Assembly: GCF_963924675.1 (NCBI RefSeq) | Contig: NC_089236.1 | Coordinates: forward strand, 48,144,500 to 48,208,499 | From: Phocoena phocoena | Taxonomy: Eukaryota; Chordata; Mammalia; Artiodactyla; Phocoenidae | Direction: 5' to 3' | Length of the DNA stretch: 64,000 nt | Part shown: positions 12,760 to 24,855 of the stretch, piece after piece | Position numbering within the stretch: position 1 is the first letter of the stretch | Layout of the letters: each line of letters begins with the position of its first letter | Program-made: the position numbers and the translations under genes | Notes under the pieces: model-generated | Seen by the model: the letters and a program-made list of their open reading frames with translations, nothing else | The model's database searches: none | What the model was told of the DNA's origin: nothing

Positions 12760-13340
12760 TTAGGCATGGGAGACAGAGCAGTGCACAAACCAGACAAAAA
12801 TTCCTGTCCTCACAGAGCTTACATTCCAATGGAGCAACACACACAACAAATTAAAATATGTAGAACGTTTGTCCTAAATGCTATGGAGAAAAGAGCAGGA
12901 ATGAAGAGTGAGGATGCTATTTTAAATCAGCGTAGGGGAAGGACTTCCCTGGCAGTCGAGTGGTTAGGACTCCGTGCTCTCACTGCCAAGGGACCGGGTT
13001 CGATCCCTGGTCGGTGAACTAAGATCCCACAGGTGGCGCGGCCCCCAGAAGAATCTGGTTAGGGAAGTCAGGGAGGGTTTTACTGATAGGGTGACGTCTG
13101 GTCAGAGACCAGAAGGGAGTGAAAGCATGAGCCGTACATTTATATGTGAGAAGAGCTTTTCCATCAGAGGAAAGAGCAAGAGCAAAACTCTGGAACACTT
13201 GATGTGTTGAGGAAATAACAAGCGGATAGTGTGGAGTGAGCAGTAGTGGGAGGTAAGGAGTAAGGAGAACATGGAGGACTGATAGAAGAGAGGAAAGAGA
13301 GACCGTGTCACAGGTGGGGAGTTACAGATAATCTGGGCCT
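12760..13340 (+). repeat. L2 LINE 3' region split by a SINE
   Basis: L2-like text (ACAGAGCTTACATTCCAATG, then GGTCAGAGACCAGAAGGGAG, GGAACACTTGATGTGTTGAG) runs on both sides of the SINE at 12940-13050. It ends about 250 bp before a PIBF1 exon. Confidence 0.65.
12940..13050 (+). mobile_element. tRNA-derived SINE, 'GTCCAGTGGTTAGGACTC' type
   Basis: Begins AGGACTTCCCTGGCAGTCGA, with the B-box-like GGGTTCGATCCCTGGT and ends near GGCGCGGCCCCCAGAAGAA. The target duplication is unclear and the tail is short, so this copy is older or damaged. Confidence 0.8.
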
Positions 13341-13593
13341 TGAGGGGACTTAATTGAACACTAAGACTTAATGAAGTATTAGTGGTCAGGGACAATTAAA
13401 GACCGTCTTGTATCATTTTTGTACAAACAGAACTTTAGTGTACAGGCATATAATCTGAAACTCCTTAACAGTTTCCTTTATTATCTTAATACTTTTCCTT
13501 GTAGTACTGATAATTGAGAGTGCTGTTAATTAGCAAATTTTAATTGTAATTTGGGTCTCGAGACTGCTTATTAATTTGATTTTTTTTTCAAAG

Positions 13594-13713
13594 ATTCGGT
13601 TCCATGAACTAGTGAATCCATTAAGAAAGGAAATCTCTGAACTACAAGTGAAAAAGAAAGACCTAGCCGAAGAATTAAGTGAAAACAAGGGTCAGCTGAA
13701 ACAACTGACTGAG
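13594..13713 (+). CDS. PIBF1: PIBF1 coding exon (about residues 185-224)
   Basis: 120 bp, exactly 40 codons, phase 0 at both ends, so skipping it would keep the frame. It encodes [18 protein letters not shown] through GQLKQLTE, coiled coil again. The acceptor is a run of T followed by CAAAG (ending at 13593). The donor is GAG|gtttgta, which lacks the usual purine at +3 and A at +4 and looks weak, although G at +5 is kept. The following intron is 22.2 kb. Read-through from this exon stays open for 26 more codons, to 13793. The human segment recalled is [18 protein letters not shown], so the match is clear. Confidence 0.95.
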
Positions 13714-14094
13714 GTTTGTATAATTTTGATCCCTGGTGTGAAGAAGCTCCAAGAGGTCCTTAAGATTTGTGATAGGGAATATAAAAATCAGTAAAAGAAG
13801 AATGGAACTTGGGGATGCTGACTGCTGTGATTCTTCATAAGTAGTGGGAAGGAGGTGAGACTGGAAATAGCCATCTTATCTTGGCAGGGTATGTCCATGA
13901 TATTGGCCATAAATCCCCGGCTGAGTGTTTTGTTGTTGTATCTCATTTCATTCTCAGTTCTTCATTATAGATCCACCCTGTTGGTGATAAGAAAGGGAGC
14001 CCTTGTCCATTTATAAGTCATTTTGCCTCTTCATCCAATACAGTTAGCTCTCCTAATACCTGTTCAGAGCACATGCACTAATATTAGCATCCAC

Positions 14095-14310
14095 TCCACT
14101 GATGCCTGGTGCTGTGCTAGGTGCTGGCAGCAGTGAGTACGAGAGACAGTGCCTGCCCTTCCAGAGTTCAAATTCTAGTAGGTTGGAGTTATACCTTAGA
14201 TGATATCTTGATACTCATTCTTTGTGTGACCTTGAACAAGTCATTCAATGTTTCCTGCTCTGTCAAATGAAGAAAATAATACTATTTGTCCCATTTACTT
14301 CATTGAATTG
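14095..14310 (+). repeat. Old L2/MIR remnants
   Basis: GGTGCTGTGCTAGGTGCTGG and the CTTCCAGAGTTCAAATTC stretch resemble an L2 3' end. It is followed by a MIR-like piece, TGTGTGACCTTGAACAAGTC. Confidence 0.6.
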
Positions 14311-15006
14311 CTCACAATTCTGTTTCAGAGTAAAAATGTGATTTTTAGCAAGGTTGCCTATAAATAACTATTTTGTGTCCTATTTCAAGGGCAACTTTTA
14401 CCAAAGACCTGTTATCCAGAAATAAACAATTATGATTTAATTTATATTTTGATGCTCTGATTTGCTGCACTGTTAGTGCTGGATGGAATCTACTTCGGTC
14501 ATTATAGAGGCAATATTACAAGCAAATGAAGACTCAGCTTCCATCTGCTCATAGGAGCATTGAAGTAAGTCATCAGGAGCGATGCCAGAGAGGCCGATGT
14601 GCTGATGTGAACCCTACCACAGGGGTCTATTATGGTGGCTTTTTTCTGCTGCTAACCTGCCATATTGTGCAGGTAAACTGCTTTGCACATTTAGAAAAAT
14701 AGCTCTTAACTTTTAAAAAATTTACATCTAAAGTCAAAATAATAAAGGACAAAGAAGACCTCAGTTTGGCTACTAATTTTTCAGCCTCGAGCAAATCATT
14801 TAATCTCCATTGTCTCTGTAGAATGCCCAGGATGGCGATGGTGGTGGCAACAGCGGTGGCGGTGTGGCACAGGGTTCGTTAGAGACAAGGCAGATAAGTT
14901 TTCAGGCTTAGTTCTGCAGCACCTTATGGTACGTCAGCGTCCCTCAGGGACTTATTTTTTAGAGGGAGGACTGGAGGAGCTTTCTATGTTTCTATCAAAC
15001 AACCTC
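14310..15006. other. Intron, nothing recognised
   Basis: Ordinary intron, with a small GGTGGTGG/GGCGGTGG run near 14835-14870. No gene or assignable repeat. Confidence 0.55.
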
Positions 15007-15215
15007 TTTTTCTTTTTTTTTTGCAGTACGCGGGCCTCTCACTGTTGTGGCCTTTTCCCGTTGCGGAGCACAGGCTCCGGACGCGCAGGCTCAGCAGCCA
15101 TGGCTCACGGGCCCAGCCGCTCCGCGGCATGTGGGATCCTCCCGGACCGGGGCACAAACCCACGTCCCGTGCATCGGCAGGCGGACTCTCAACCACTGCG
15201 CCACCAGGGAAGCCC
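15007..15215 (-). mobile_element. CHR-type tRNA-derived SINE, short form
   Basis: Reverse-strand head GGGCTTCCCTGGTGGCGCAG at the right end and poly-T at 15007-15022 on +. Flanks AAACAACCTCTTTTT and AAACCACCTCTATTT are an imperfect target duplication. On the + strand the poly-T runs into TTGCAG at 15021-15026, a good-looking cryptic splice acceptor. Confidence 0.92.
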
Positions 15216-15559
15216 AAACCACCTCTATTTTAATCACTTTTGACATTTGGGGATTCTAAGAGTACTTTCTCCTGAACAAAGTATTCTTTGGACCAAAAAA
15301 AAGAAGGCTTGGATCTCTAAAATTATCATTAGTATGTGACATATTTTTACTGTGTGGTAAAGCAAGTCTTTCTACTCTCAAGGGTCAGTAATGGCATTGT
15401 ATCCCAGATTTTAGTTTGTTTCAACCTTACTAATACCTTTAGTATTTTATTGACATGAAAGCATAGAAAATTAACACTGGTTTCACTCATAGAGTTCCTG
15501 AGTGTTTTTAGTGTGTGAATACCTCTTGAACACAGAAGCGGTTTTGTTTGTGAACTTGT

Positions 15560-15982
15560 GTTAGGGTTCTCCAGAGAAACAAAGCTAACAGGATATGTAA
15601 ATATATATGGAGAGACGTATATTTTAGGGAATTGGCTCTTGTGATTGTGGAAGCTTGGCGAATCCAAACTCTAATGGGGTAGGCTGGCAGGCTTGGAGAT
15701 TCAAGGGAGGGTTGCAGTTTGAATCCAAAGGCAGTCTGCTGACAGAATTCCTTCTTGCTCAGGGGAGGTCAGTCTTAGTTCTAGTGAGGCCTCAGCTGAT
15801 TGGATGAGGCCCACCACGTTATGGAAGGTAAACTGCTTTACTCAGAGTCTGCTGATTTAAACGTTAATCTCATCTAAAAAATGCCTTCACAGAAACATGT
15901 AAAATAATGTTTGACTGAATATTTGGGTACCATAGCCTAGCCAAGTTGACATAAAAAATTAGCCATCATAGAACCTTTCCAT
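15560..15982. repeat. Old LTR-like interspersed repeat
   Basis: Runs from TGTTAGGGTTCTCCAGAGAA to about TTAGCCATCA. It includes GGGAATTGGCTCTTGTGATT and GATTGGATGAGGCCCACCAC. It starts TG and ends CA, as LTRs do, and I recall the text as a mammal-wide repeat. I cannot name the family with confidence. Confidence 0.55.
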
Positions 15983-16429
15983 GTGCAAGTTTGCTTCTTA
16001 AAGGTTTACCACCTCTCAGCTGAAAATATAATCTTCTGTCTTAAACCTTTTCCTGAACTTAATATAAAGAGGGAACTGAATCACATTCAGGAAAGAAAGA
16101 AAAGTAATGCCTTATCTCCATAATAAAAGGTCTTAGAAACTCAGAGAATATGATTTAGACATAATAGAATTACTTTTGTATTAAAGCCGCCCTTAAAGTT
16201 AGATTCTTCTGCTCTGTCAAGGGCCTAGTACAGGTCAACTTGCCCAACACTCAGAAAATATAGACTGAAAAGTTTTAAATGAAAAGTCACCAGCTAGGAC
16301 CTTTTTATAAGGATATAGTGAGTAAATGTTAATATCAAATATTAAAAGAAATTTATTAGCAATATATTGTGGGGGGTTATTTTTTGAAATGGTTTGTTAA
16401 ATTATTTACTGCTCTGGTATCTGGGGAAT

Positions 16430-16710
16430 TCAGAGATACTAGTTTGAGTTTCATCTCTGCAACTCAGCGATGGTGTGATGATCTTGGATAAAAAACTTCG
16501 TCTTTACTACCCCTCCCTGCAGTCCCCATCTGTAAAATAGGGATGAGAATATGTAACATCTGCCTCACTCACATGGCCATTATTGTGAGAATAAAATTTA
16601 TTCAATAAATAATTCACTATACCTTGATTATGTGGCAAGCATTGTTCTAGGTGCGTGGAATACCTCAGTGAACAAAACAGAGATCTCTGGCCTCATGGAA
16701 TTTATGTTTT
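16430..16710 (+). repeat. MIR and L2-end remnants
   Basis: CCCATCTGTAAAATAGGGAT is MIR-like. TTCTAGGTGCGTGGAATACC and GGCCTCATGGAATTTATG are L2-like. Confidence 0.6.
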
Positions 16711-16725
16711 AAAAGGAGCGCAGGG

Positions 16726-17037
16726 GGCTTCCCTGGTGGCGCAGTGGTTGAGAATCCGCCTGCCAGTGCAGGGGACACAAGTTCGATCCCTGGTCCGGGA
16801 AGGTCCCACATGCCGCGGAGCAACTAAACCTGTGCGCCACAACTACTGAGCCTGCATGCCGCAACTACTGAAGCCCGTGCGCCTAGAGCCCATGCTCCAC
16901 AACGAGAAGAAGCCACCGCAATGAGAAGCCCATGCACTGCGACGAAGAGTAGCCCCTGCTCACCGCAACTAGAGAAAGCCTGTGTGCAGCAACAAACACC
17001 CAACACAGCCAAAAATAAATAAAATAAATAAATTTAT
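16726..17037 (+). mobile_element. CHR-type tRNA-derived SINE, long form
   Basis: About 312 bp, head GGCTTCCCTGGTGGCGCAGT, then repeated ACAACTACTGAGCC units and an AAATAAATAAATT tail. AAAAGGAGCGCAGGG flanks it exactly at 16711-16725 and 17038-17052. The right copy is also the left flank of the next SINE. Confidence 0.95.
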
Positions 17038-17052
17038 AAAAGGAGCGCAGGG

Positions 17053-17259
17053 AGGGACTTCCCTGGTGGTCCAGTGGCTAAGACTCCATACTCGCAATGC
17101 AGGGGGCCCAGGTTCAATCCCTGGTCAGGAAACTAGATCCCACATGCTGCAACAAAGAGCTCACGTGCTGCAACTAAAGATCCTGCACGCCACAACTAAG
17201 ACCCGATGCAGCCAAATAAGTAAATAAATATTTTAAAAATAATAAAATTAAATTTTAAA
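17053..17259 (+). mobile_element. tRNA-derived SINE stacked on the previous one
   Basis: Begins GACTTCCCTGGTGGTCCAGT, B-box-like GGTTCAATCCCTGGTC, ends in an AAATAAATATT tail. Its left flank is the right copy of the neighbour's target, and its right flank is AAAAGGAGTACAGGG (17260-17274), the same 15 bp with two changes. Confidence 0.93.
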
Positions 17260-17499
17260 AAAAGGAGTACAGGGGAACAAACAGTAAACATTATATTGGA
17301 AAGGAAGCACAAAGTAAAATCTCGAGTTTGCAGATAGCAAAGTTTTTCTGAGTGGTAGAGTACTACGCTAGTAAGGCAAATTGGAGGAAGATAGCAGAAG
17401 ATTAGTAGACTGATTATAACCTGTGTGTTTTCTTTTATGTAACCTCTCAGTTTATGATCCCCAAATCAGCATATTCAAAATTGGTCACCAACCCTAGAG

Positions 17500-18720
17500 A
17501 CTATATTTTTTTTCTGTTTTATTATGAAAGTTTTTGAGCATAGGTAACTAGAAAAAATTTTACAATGAACACCAGTATACCTGTCACCTAATTTCTGCCA
17601 TTAGCATATCACTATACTTATCTTAATCACATACCTGTCCATCTATCCATCCACTGGTCATATTTAATTTATGAGAAATTGCCAGACTGTTTTCTTTTTA
17701 ATGTATCAGTAGTTCCTTTTTATTGTTGGGTAATATTTAATTGTATGGATATATCCATCCTCCAGTTGATGGGCATGTGAGTTATTTCCACTTTGGAGAC
17801 ATCATAAATGAAGCTGCTACAAACATTTGAACATTGGCTTTTGTGTGGACATACATTTTTGTTTTTCTTGTGTAAAATTTAATAGTCAGATTTTTCACTT
17901 CTAGATTTCCATTTGGTTATTATAGTTTTTATTTCTCTGCTATTTGTGTATTCATTATAAGCACATTTTCCTTTACACCCCTGAGAATAGTTAAAATCTC
18001 TGCTTTACCTTGTCTGCTAATTCCAAAATCTGAGTCACCTCAGAGTTTGTCTCTGTTGATTGTCTTTTCTTTTAAGGATGGGTCACATTTTCCTGTTTCT
18101 TCAAAGGTTGAGTAACTTTAAATTGATAATTTAAATCTGAGTAAATTTAGATCTTAACATTGCAACTGTTAGGTTGTGGAGACTGCATTTTGGCAGTGCT
18201 GATGCTTTTGTTTTAGCAGGAATTTAAATGGTTTGTACTCAGATAGCATGCTCTGTCTCTTGGGCAGCAGCTCAAATTTCAGTTAGGTTTTTTTGGCCTT
18301 AGTAGGACTGCTTGGGTCTGTCCTACACATGTGTTGTTCAGAGGTGAGCCAGAGATCTGGCAGAGATTATTCACAGAACTCAGAGTGCCCCTTTTCTGGC
18401 TGTCTCTAGAATTCCCTCCTCATTTTAGAGCAGCTGAGTTGCCCCAAACTTTTGTTTTCTGGTTCTTCAAGCTAGAAAGATGTTTTACCTTTATCATCCA
18501 ACTTGGCACATAGTAGGCCTGCCTTCCAGCTAAAAGGCATTTTAAAAAGAGAGAGAGAGACCAGGAAATTTACCCAATGCTGTTCCCTTCTTCCTCTTGT
18601 AGAAGACATCCCTCCAGAATCTGCCTGACTTTTGTCACTTTCCTGTGCCTTCAGGTGGTTGTTGTATATTTTGCCCAAAATTTGAAGTTGTATCTGCAGT
18701 AGGGTTGGTCAGATGGGAAC
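17500..18720 (-). repeat. Old L1-family fragment(s)
   Basis: CCAGTTGATGGGCATGTGAG and GAAGCTGCTACAAACATTTG (17764-17830) are antisense L1 ORF2 3' text. TTTTATTATGAAAGTTTTTG at the left is an old L1 3' UTR form. The part from 17900 to 18700 (GTCTGCTAATTCCAAAATCT, TCTTGGGCAGCAGCTCAAAT) also resembles an old L1-type repeat but is less certain. Confidence 0.55.
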
Positions 18721-21700
18721 TTGGAACCATCACCAGAAGTGGAATCACCTTACAATTTTGTTTTAAACACAGGTGAAGGAAGAGAAAATCCAGTCTGTGC
18801 ATGTAAAATATTTAGCTTTGAAATCCTCTGTTTTCTCTAAAAAGAATCTTAGCTTCATTGGAGAATCTTTTTTCTCAACATGTTTAACTTTGTACTGATA
18901 TGGGTGATGACTCGTTAGGCATTATGAAGAAAAATATTAAAAGCAAAATAAAATACATCACTAGACCTTGAACAAAATGTACAGCTTTGAACATTGTAAT
19001 TTTGGTTGTTTGCACTACTTACCTATTAATAATTATTGAATTCCTGATATAGCCATAAAGTTCAGAGTTTGGAAAGTAAGATCTGATATTTGGGCAGCTG
19101 AGTTTACTATCTGAGGACATATAAAGATTAGTATGTGTCAAATGAACACCAACAGCTGGGGAAAATGTGATTGAAGTTCATAGAATCACAAAATCATAAA
19201 ATCACGTAAGGTGAGGATTGGCTTGCAAGGGGATAAACTCAGGACAAATACAAGATGGTACTACTATTTTATAGAACAAGTAGTAAATTAATAGGAAACT
19301 TAAAAGAGGAGGCAAGAGCCAACAAATATAAATGCCTCAAAAATGGCAGCATCATGGCAATTCCATGTGGGTTACTAAGAGAAACTAAGATATTTGTTAG
19401 TTATGTCTCTGAGTTTTAAAACTGGGAGTTAGGAAAAAAAACTTTCCGCTTTACCAAGACTGTTGGATTGAGTTTTGTCTTTTCCAAAAATGAACTTAAT
19501 GTTTGTTTTTTTTTACCACATGGTGGCAGCATATATCCATTTATTTCTGTAACTGGTTTTGGGCTACTCAAAACATCTTGTCATTTTTGACCTAGAGGCC
19601 AAAGTGTTACATTGTTACCTTATTTTCATTTATATTCCTTATTTCATATCCATTGCCTTAAATCAATCAAATACTATGTTTTTTTAATAAAATTTAGTAG
19701 ATCTATAACTGGGAGATAGAATTTTTAAAAATTGAAACTTTTCTGGCAAAACATGTAGTCTTCAGATCAAAGGTGTCTCAGTTATTACACTGATTTTCAT
19801 AATTACACCTAACAAAAGCATTCAGAGATGTTAAAGCCCCACAAGTACACAGTTAATTGTGCCTTTATTCATATAAGCTGCTAGTTCATGGCAGATATGA
19901 AGTGAAAAACTGATTTGTTCAATATCTATTACATGAAATGTAATAAAATGTGATTTTTGACCTTTAAAAAAGAAGTCACTCTTCCTGAAGTGCCAATTTT
20001 AGTAGATTTCTGGAATTTTCTTTCGTTATTTTTTTCCACACCTTTAGTTATTTGGAAATAATATCTGGATACTAACCCTGGAAAATAGGGCTCATCTTTT
20101 ACTTCCAAGTTGAGAGTTTTTTTATAAGCATCAGTAACATAGTCTAATTATAGCATATTTTGAGCTGTATTTCATACATGAGCTTGTGTATGGTACTTAG
20201 TGTTTTCATAATTGCTATACGTTTATTTCCTATTTATGAAATCTCTTTGTAACAGGTCAGAATTTTGGTCCAGTACATGTAGCTAAGCTATGTGCAGCTG
20301 TTGTGCTATTGTAGAGTTATTTCAGAATGCTTCTTTTCAAAAGAAAGAAATGTTAACAATATTATATAGGGCATTAATGAGTCTGTACTTAGAGCCATTA
20401 AGTTTCATGAGGAAATGGTGAAATACTTTTCTCTTATGAGAACTTTGGTAACTAGGAAGCAAGAAGAGTGTTTTGTTTAAGAAAACTTCCTTGTTTAGGA
20501 AACATAGTTACATTTATTGAGAAAAATTCTGCAAAATTACCTTGAGGCTCATCTTAAGTATTCATACATGAATAATCCTGTTAATTTTATTTGAATGAAA
20601 ATGAAGTATTTCATTAATGACACATACTTGTTAGTCGGGTTTTTTAATTTCAGGGCATTATTAACTATTTGTTTTCTGAAGTTTCTTTTTTATCCTGCCC
20701 AACTGATGAATTTAAAATTCCTTTATAAGATACATGTTATGATGATACTCATCAGTTGTAATTATTTTTGGGTATCTGACAAATTCATTAGTAAACAATA
20801 ATAGTTTTGCCTCTCTATATTACATTTAAGTTGAGTAAGCTCTGCTTAAAACTTAGATTCCTGGATACTTTCATAGGTTCTGGTTTTGGTTTGAGACGGA
20901 CCTAAGAATCTCAATTTTAATAAATAACCTAGGATTCTAATGTGGCAGGTTCATGGACCATGAACACAAATCTCCTTTGTTGTTGTTTACTTATTGAGGT
21001 ACAAAAACACTTTATATTCTTAATTAAATTTCATATTTTTAATTTTATATATTATAATAATTAATATTTTAATGTATTTATAACATCCACGAATATAATA
21101 ATTAGAATAACACTAGCTGTAGTATTACTACTTGGAGGTTCTAAAACCCATTTCTTACGTATACATCTGAAACCTGTTGCTTCTTTATAAACTTGTTGTA
21201 TTTTTACGAATTATGTAAATGACTTAAAGATAAAAGTTCATGAGGAGGGAACAGTTCATGGGAAAGCTATAATGAAGGCAGTTTAAAATAGGATGTTATC
21301 GGGGAGAAGCCTCCTTTAACTGATTGTTTTATACATGGCTGTAAGTGGAAAAAATTTTTAAAGAGTAATGTGGCCTTTTTTTTTCCCCATCTGCCACTGT
21401 GTTTATAATCTTAAAGAAATTCAGTGGCATTGTTAATTTATTTCAGGGACAGATTTTGAGGGGATTATTAGGTCTTGAGATGAAATTTTGAACCTAGGGG
21501 CCAGGATGGTATATCATCATATTTTGGGAAGGGAAAACAACTCATGAGGGACCTTACCAAGTACTGTAGCTTCAATCTGGGTACACTATGAACACTTTGT
21601 TCTCTTGCTATACACATCTCAATCCAGATTCTACAGACATAATTTGGAGTGTCTAAGAGGGTTTTTTTTTTTATCATTTTAACTTTACAATTTAATTTCT

Positions 21701-22235
21701 TTATCGATATAAAAAAGTAATTAATAGCTGTATATGCTGGATCATCTGAATAAATAATTTATACTGGAGTATTATCCCCATGACATTCATGCCTATGTTT
21801 GCATTTAATTTTGTCATGGCATTAGCAGCACAAAAAATAATTTTAAAAACAGCCATCAACCTGATATGTAAAATAGGCATTTCAGCCAAATAATGGCCAG
21901 ATATTACCATAGGTCACTGTATGAATAAAGGTTTCACAGCTCAAATAGAGAAAAATAGTGTCAAAATTGAGTCATCATACTACTGGGTATAGCCATGCCA
22001 AGCTCAAACCTAAATAAACTCCTACTTATTGTAACACTTTGAAGTTACATGACATAGTCAACGTAAACTACGGAAAGAATAAGCCTTGCTATTGAGGCAT
22101 ATTTGAAAGAGATGACACCCTAAATGCACTTCATTTTTCCTTTTTTTTCCAATTCCAATGATCTGCCTCTTCTTAGCCAAGCTCGCATTAGGGCTAGGAG
22201 GTGGCTAGACCTGACTGAAGTCTGGGGCTTTGGGA
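18720..22235. other. 3.5 kb of intron with no recognised feature
   Basis: AT-rich and free of young insertions. No coding exon with splice sites and no RNA gene was seen. It is the longest repeat-poor stretch I could find here. Confidence 0.5.
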
Positions 22236-22239
22236 AAGC

Positions 22240-22600
22240 TAATGTTCCAGTTATGTATTGCTGCATAACAAACCACACTAAAAACTTCGTGACTTAATTT
22301 TTATCTGTCACAGCTCTGAATATTGATAGGCTCAGCTGGATATTTCTTACCTGTCTGAGGCTGGAGTCATCGGAATTCTTCATTCACATGTTTGGGGCCA
22401 GATCACTCTCCAGCTGGCTTCTCCATGTGACTAGTTTAGGCATCCTTCAATGTGGCAGCCTCAGGACCTAGCAGTTGGTCTCCAGAGTAAGTGTTCAAGC
22501 ATAAAGAAACCCAGGCCAAAGCTGAAAGTCTTCTTAGGACTTAACTTTAAAGTCCCAGCAACATCATCATGTTCTCTTAGTCAAGCAGAGCATTAAAAGG
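22240..22600. repeat. Old LTR-like interspersed repeat
   Basis: TTATGTATTGCTGCATAACA, then CAGCTGGCTTCTCCATGTGA resemble a common ancient mammalian LTR-type repeat. The family is not named with confidence. Confidence 0.5.
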
Positions 22601-23329
22601 AATAGTCTTCAGTCAGGGAATATCTTGCCATATACAAGGGAAGAAATTGGTAGAGGCCATCTTAGAAATAAGCTACCATGTTTGGGGTTTTTCTCCCCTG
22701 GCCTGAGTGAAAGCCTGGACACAGTATGAGAAAGCCCTAAGCAAGACCAGAACAGATTGTTGACAGAGCTTAACCTGTAAAAATCTATAGGACTCCCTGC
22801 CCCTCCCACTCCAGATAAGGTGGATAAAGTCTCCTTTGCCTCCAGAAAGCTGAAAAATAAAGTATTCCATTGAAAGAGTCTGCCATATTGACTGTAAAAC
22901 CACACTCATTTCTATTTATCTATAAGGAATATGCTTAATGCATATTGATAAAGATTGAAAATTAAAGGGATGGACTAACAGTTATGAAAAAAGAACAAGA
23001 ATGTAATAGTAATATAAGATTAGAACCACAAAACAGGGTAACAGAAAACAATAATGAAAGGTGATTTTAGAGACATAAACTTCTACGTATCAAGGAACAT
23101 AGTAATTATAAAGAAAAGAGTTTTAGGAAAACAAGGAGAACTTAATGAAAGTGTAATGATGGGGGGAAAGTTTATAATGTACTTTCTACAGAATTGGATA
23201 GATTTAATAGACATAAAAATAAGTCAGGGCTAAAAGAATTGATTCAATCAATAATTTTGATTTAGTTGCTATGTATAGAGCTTAACATTCCTTGACCAGG
23301 GAATAACTTTTTTTTTAAATGTCAATGAA

Positions 23330-23462
23330 GGGAATTCCCTGGTGGTCCCATGGTTAGGACTCTGTGCTTTCACTGCCATGGGCCCTGGTTCAATCCCTGG
23401 TTGGCGAACTAAGATCCCACCAGCCACACAGGGTGGCCAAAAAATAAATAAATGAATAAATA
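23330..23462 (+). mobile_element. tRNA-derived SINE, 'GGTCCCATGGTTAGGACTC' type
   Basis: Head GGGAATTCCCTGGTGGTCCC, B-box-like GGTTCAATCCCTGGTT, tail of AAATAAATAAATG. Flanked exactly by AAATGTCAATGAA at 23317-23329 and 23463-23475. Confidence 0.92.
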
Positions 23463-23475
23463 AAATGTCAATGAA

Positions 23476-24850
23476 AAGTTGACAGAACTATCATGTATAC
23501 ACTTGACCACATAGTAAAATAATAAATTTTTAAGTAAAGATTTTGTAGTCCCTATTTTTATCCTAATTTAGTAGTGATAATTAAAAGGTGAGCGGAAAAA
23601 GTTTAGAAATTAAGAAACATTTTTTAGATCAAAGAAGAAACAAAAAGAAGAGAAACATATCTTTTAGATCATAGAGGAAGTGAAAACAAGAAAGCAATTA
23701 AAATGAGAACATTCTATATCAAAATCTTTTAGACACATTTAAAGCTGGGCCAGAGGAAGATGTATCGCCTTAAAGTGCCTTTATTATTAAAGAGAAAGAT
23801 GAAAAATAAAGACATTTAGTAGTCATCTTAGAAAAGAGAACAGTCAAAATAAGGAGTTTGGAATTATTGGACATTAATATTGCATGTGGCTCTGTGAAAA
23901 GCTTGAAAACTGAAAAAAATGTCCCAATGAAATATAGATTACTAAAATTAGCAGAAGTGGAGAACTTGAATAGAACGATTACCATAGAGGTATTACAGAG
24001 TGAGTAAAGATGTACTGTTGATGAAGTTACCAGGTTCACAGATGGATTACCCTGATAGGTTTACAGTTGATTTCTATAAGCACAGCTGATTCCAGTTAAA
24101 TAAACTCTACGAAACTAGTATTGAAAAAGATGGAAAGCTCTGAGAAGGATAGTACAAAAGCAAAAGAAAACAAATCTATCAGCTAATTTTACTTACTGCT
24201 AAAGATGCAAAAACTAAATGTTCAAAAATGAATTCTAGCATTGTATCAAAAGAATAATACTTTACGACTAAGTAAAGTATATTCTAGGACAGAAAGGATT
24301 ATCCATTACATCAGCAAGTTTAAGGTGAATAACCATGTAATTGTATCATTAAATGATAAAGGATGTTAAAATTCAGTGACCATTCCAAATAAAGAGACTT
24401 AAAAATATTTACTTAAAAAAGCCCGCAAAAACTTTATCCTAAATGGCAAAACAGTAAAACCTTTTTCTGTAAAAATCAGGAACCAGACACAGACTGAGTT
24501 GCTCATTATTACCTAACATGGTCTTGGAGGGACCTAGCATCTGCACTAAGAAGAAAAAAACTATGCATGTAAAAATTTGAAAGGAGATTAAAATTTTTTT
24601 TCTCTTAGTTTAAAAACCAGCTAAAATTAATGTAGAAATCTCATATTGTGACTGAATGCAGGATAAATGTGTAATTGACCAATAGCATTTCTCTAGGTTT
24701 AGAGTAATAACTGCTAGAGATGGACTTGGGGGAAAATACTTAATTCATGGGGAAAGTAATGGACTTATATGAAGAAAATGATTAAATCTTACTGTTGTAC
24801 CTGGAAGCACTATATCTCAGAAAGGAGACAAAGTCATAAAAATAGCAATT
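23476..24850. other. Intron, nothing recognised
   Basis: AT-rich, A-rich on the + strand. It may hold decayed LINE text but I cannot assign any. Confidence 0.5.
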
Positions 24851-24855
24851 TTTCC

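Noticed and set aside
16726..16830. tRNA gene suggested by A- and B-box-like motifs
   Set aside because: The motifs belong to tRNA-derived SINEs. The copies have SINE bodies, A-rich tails and target duplications, and lack a tRNA cloverleaf.
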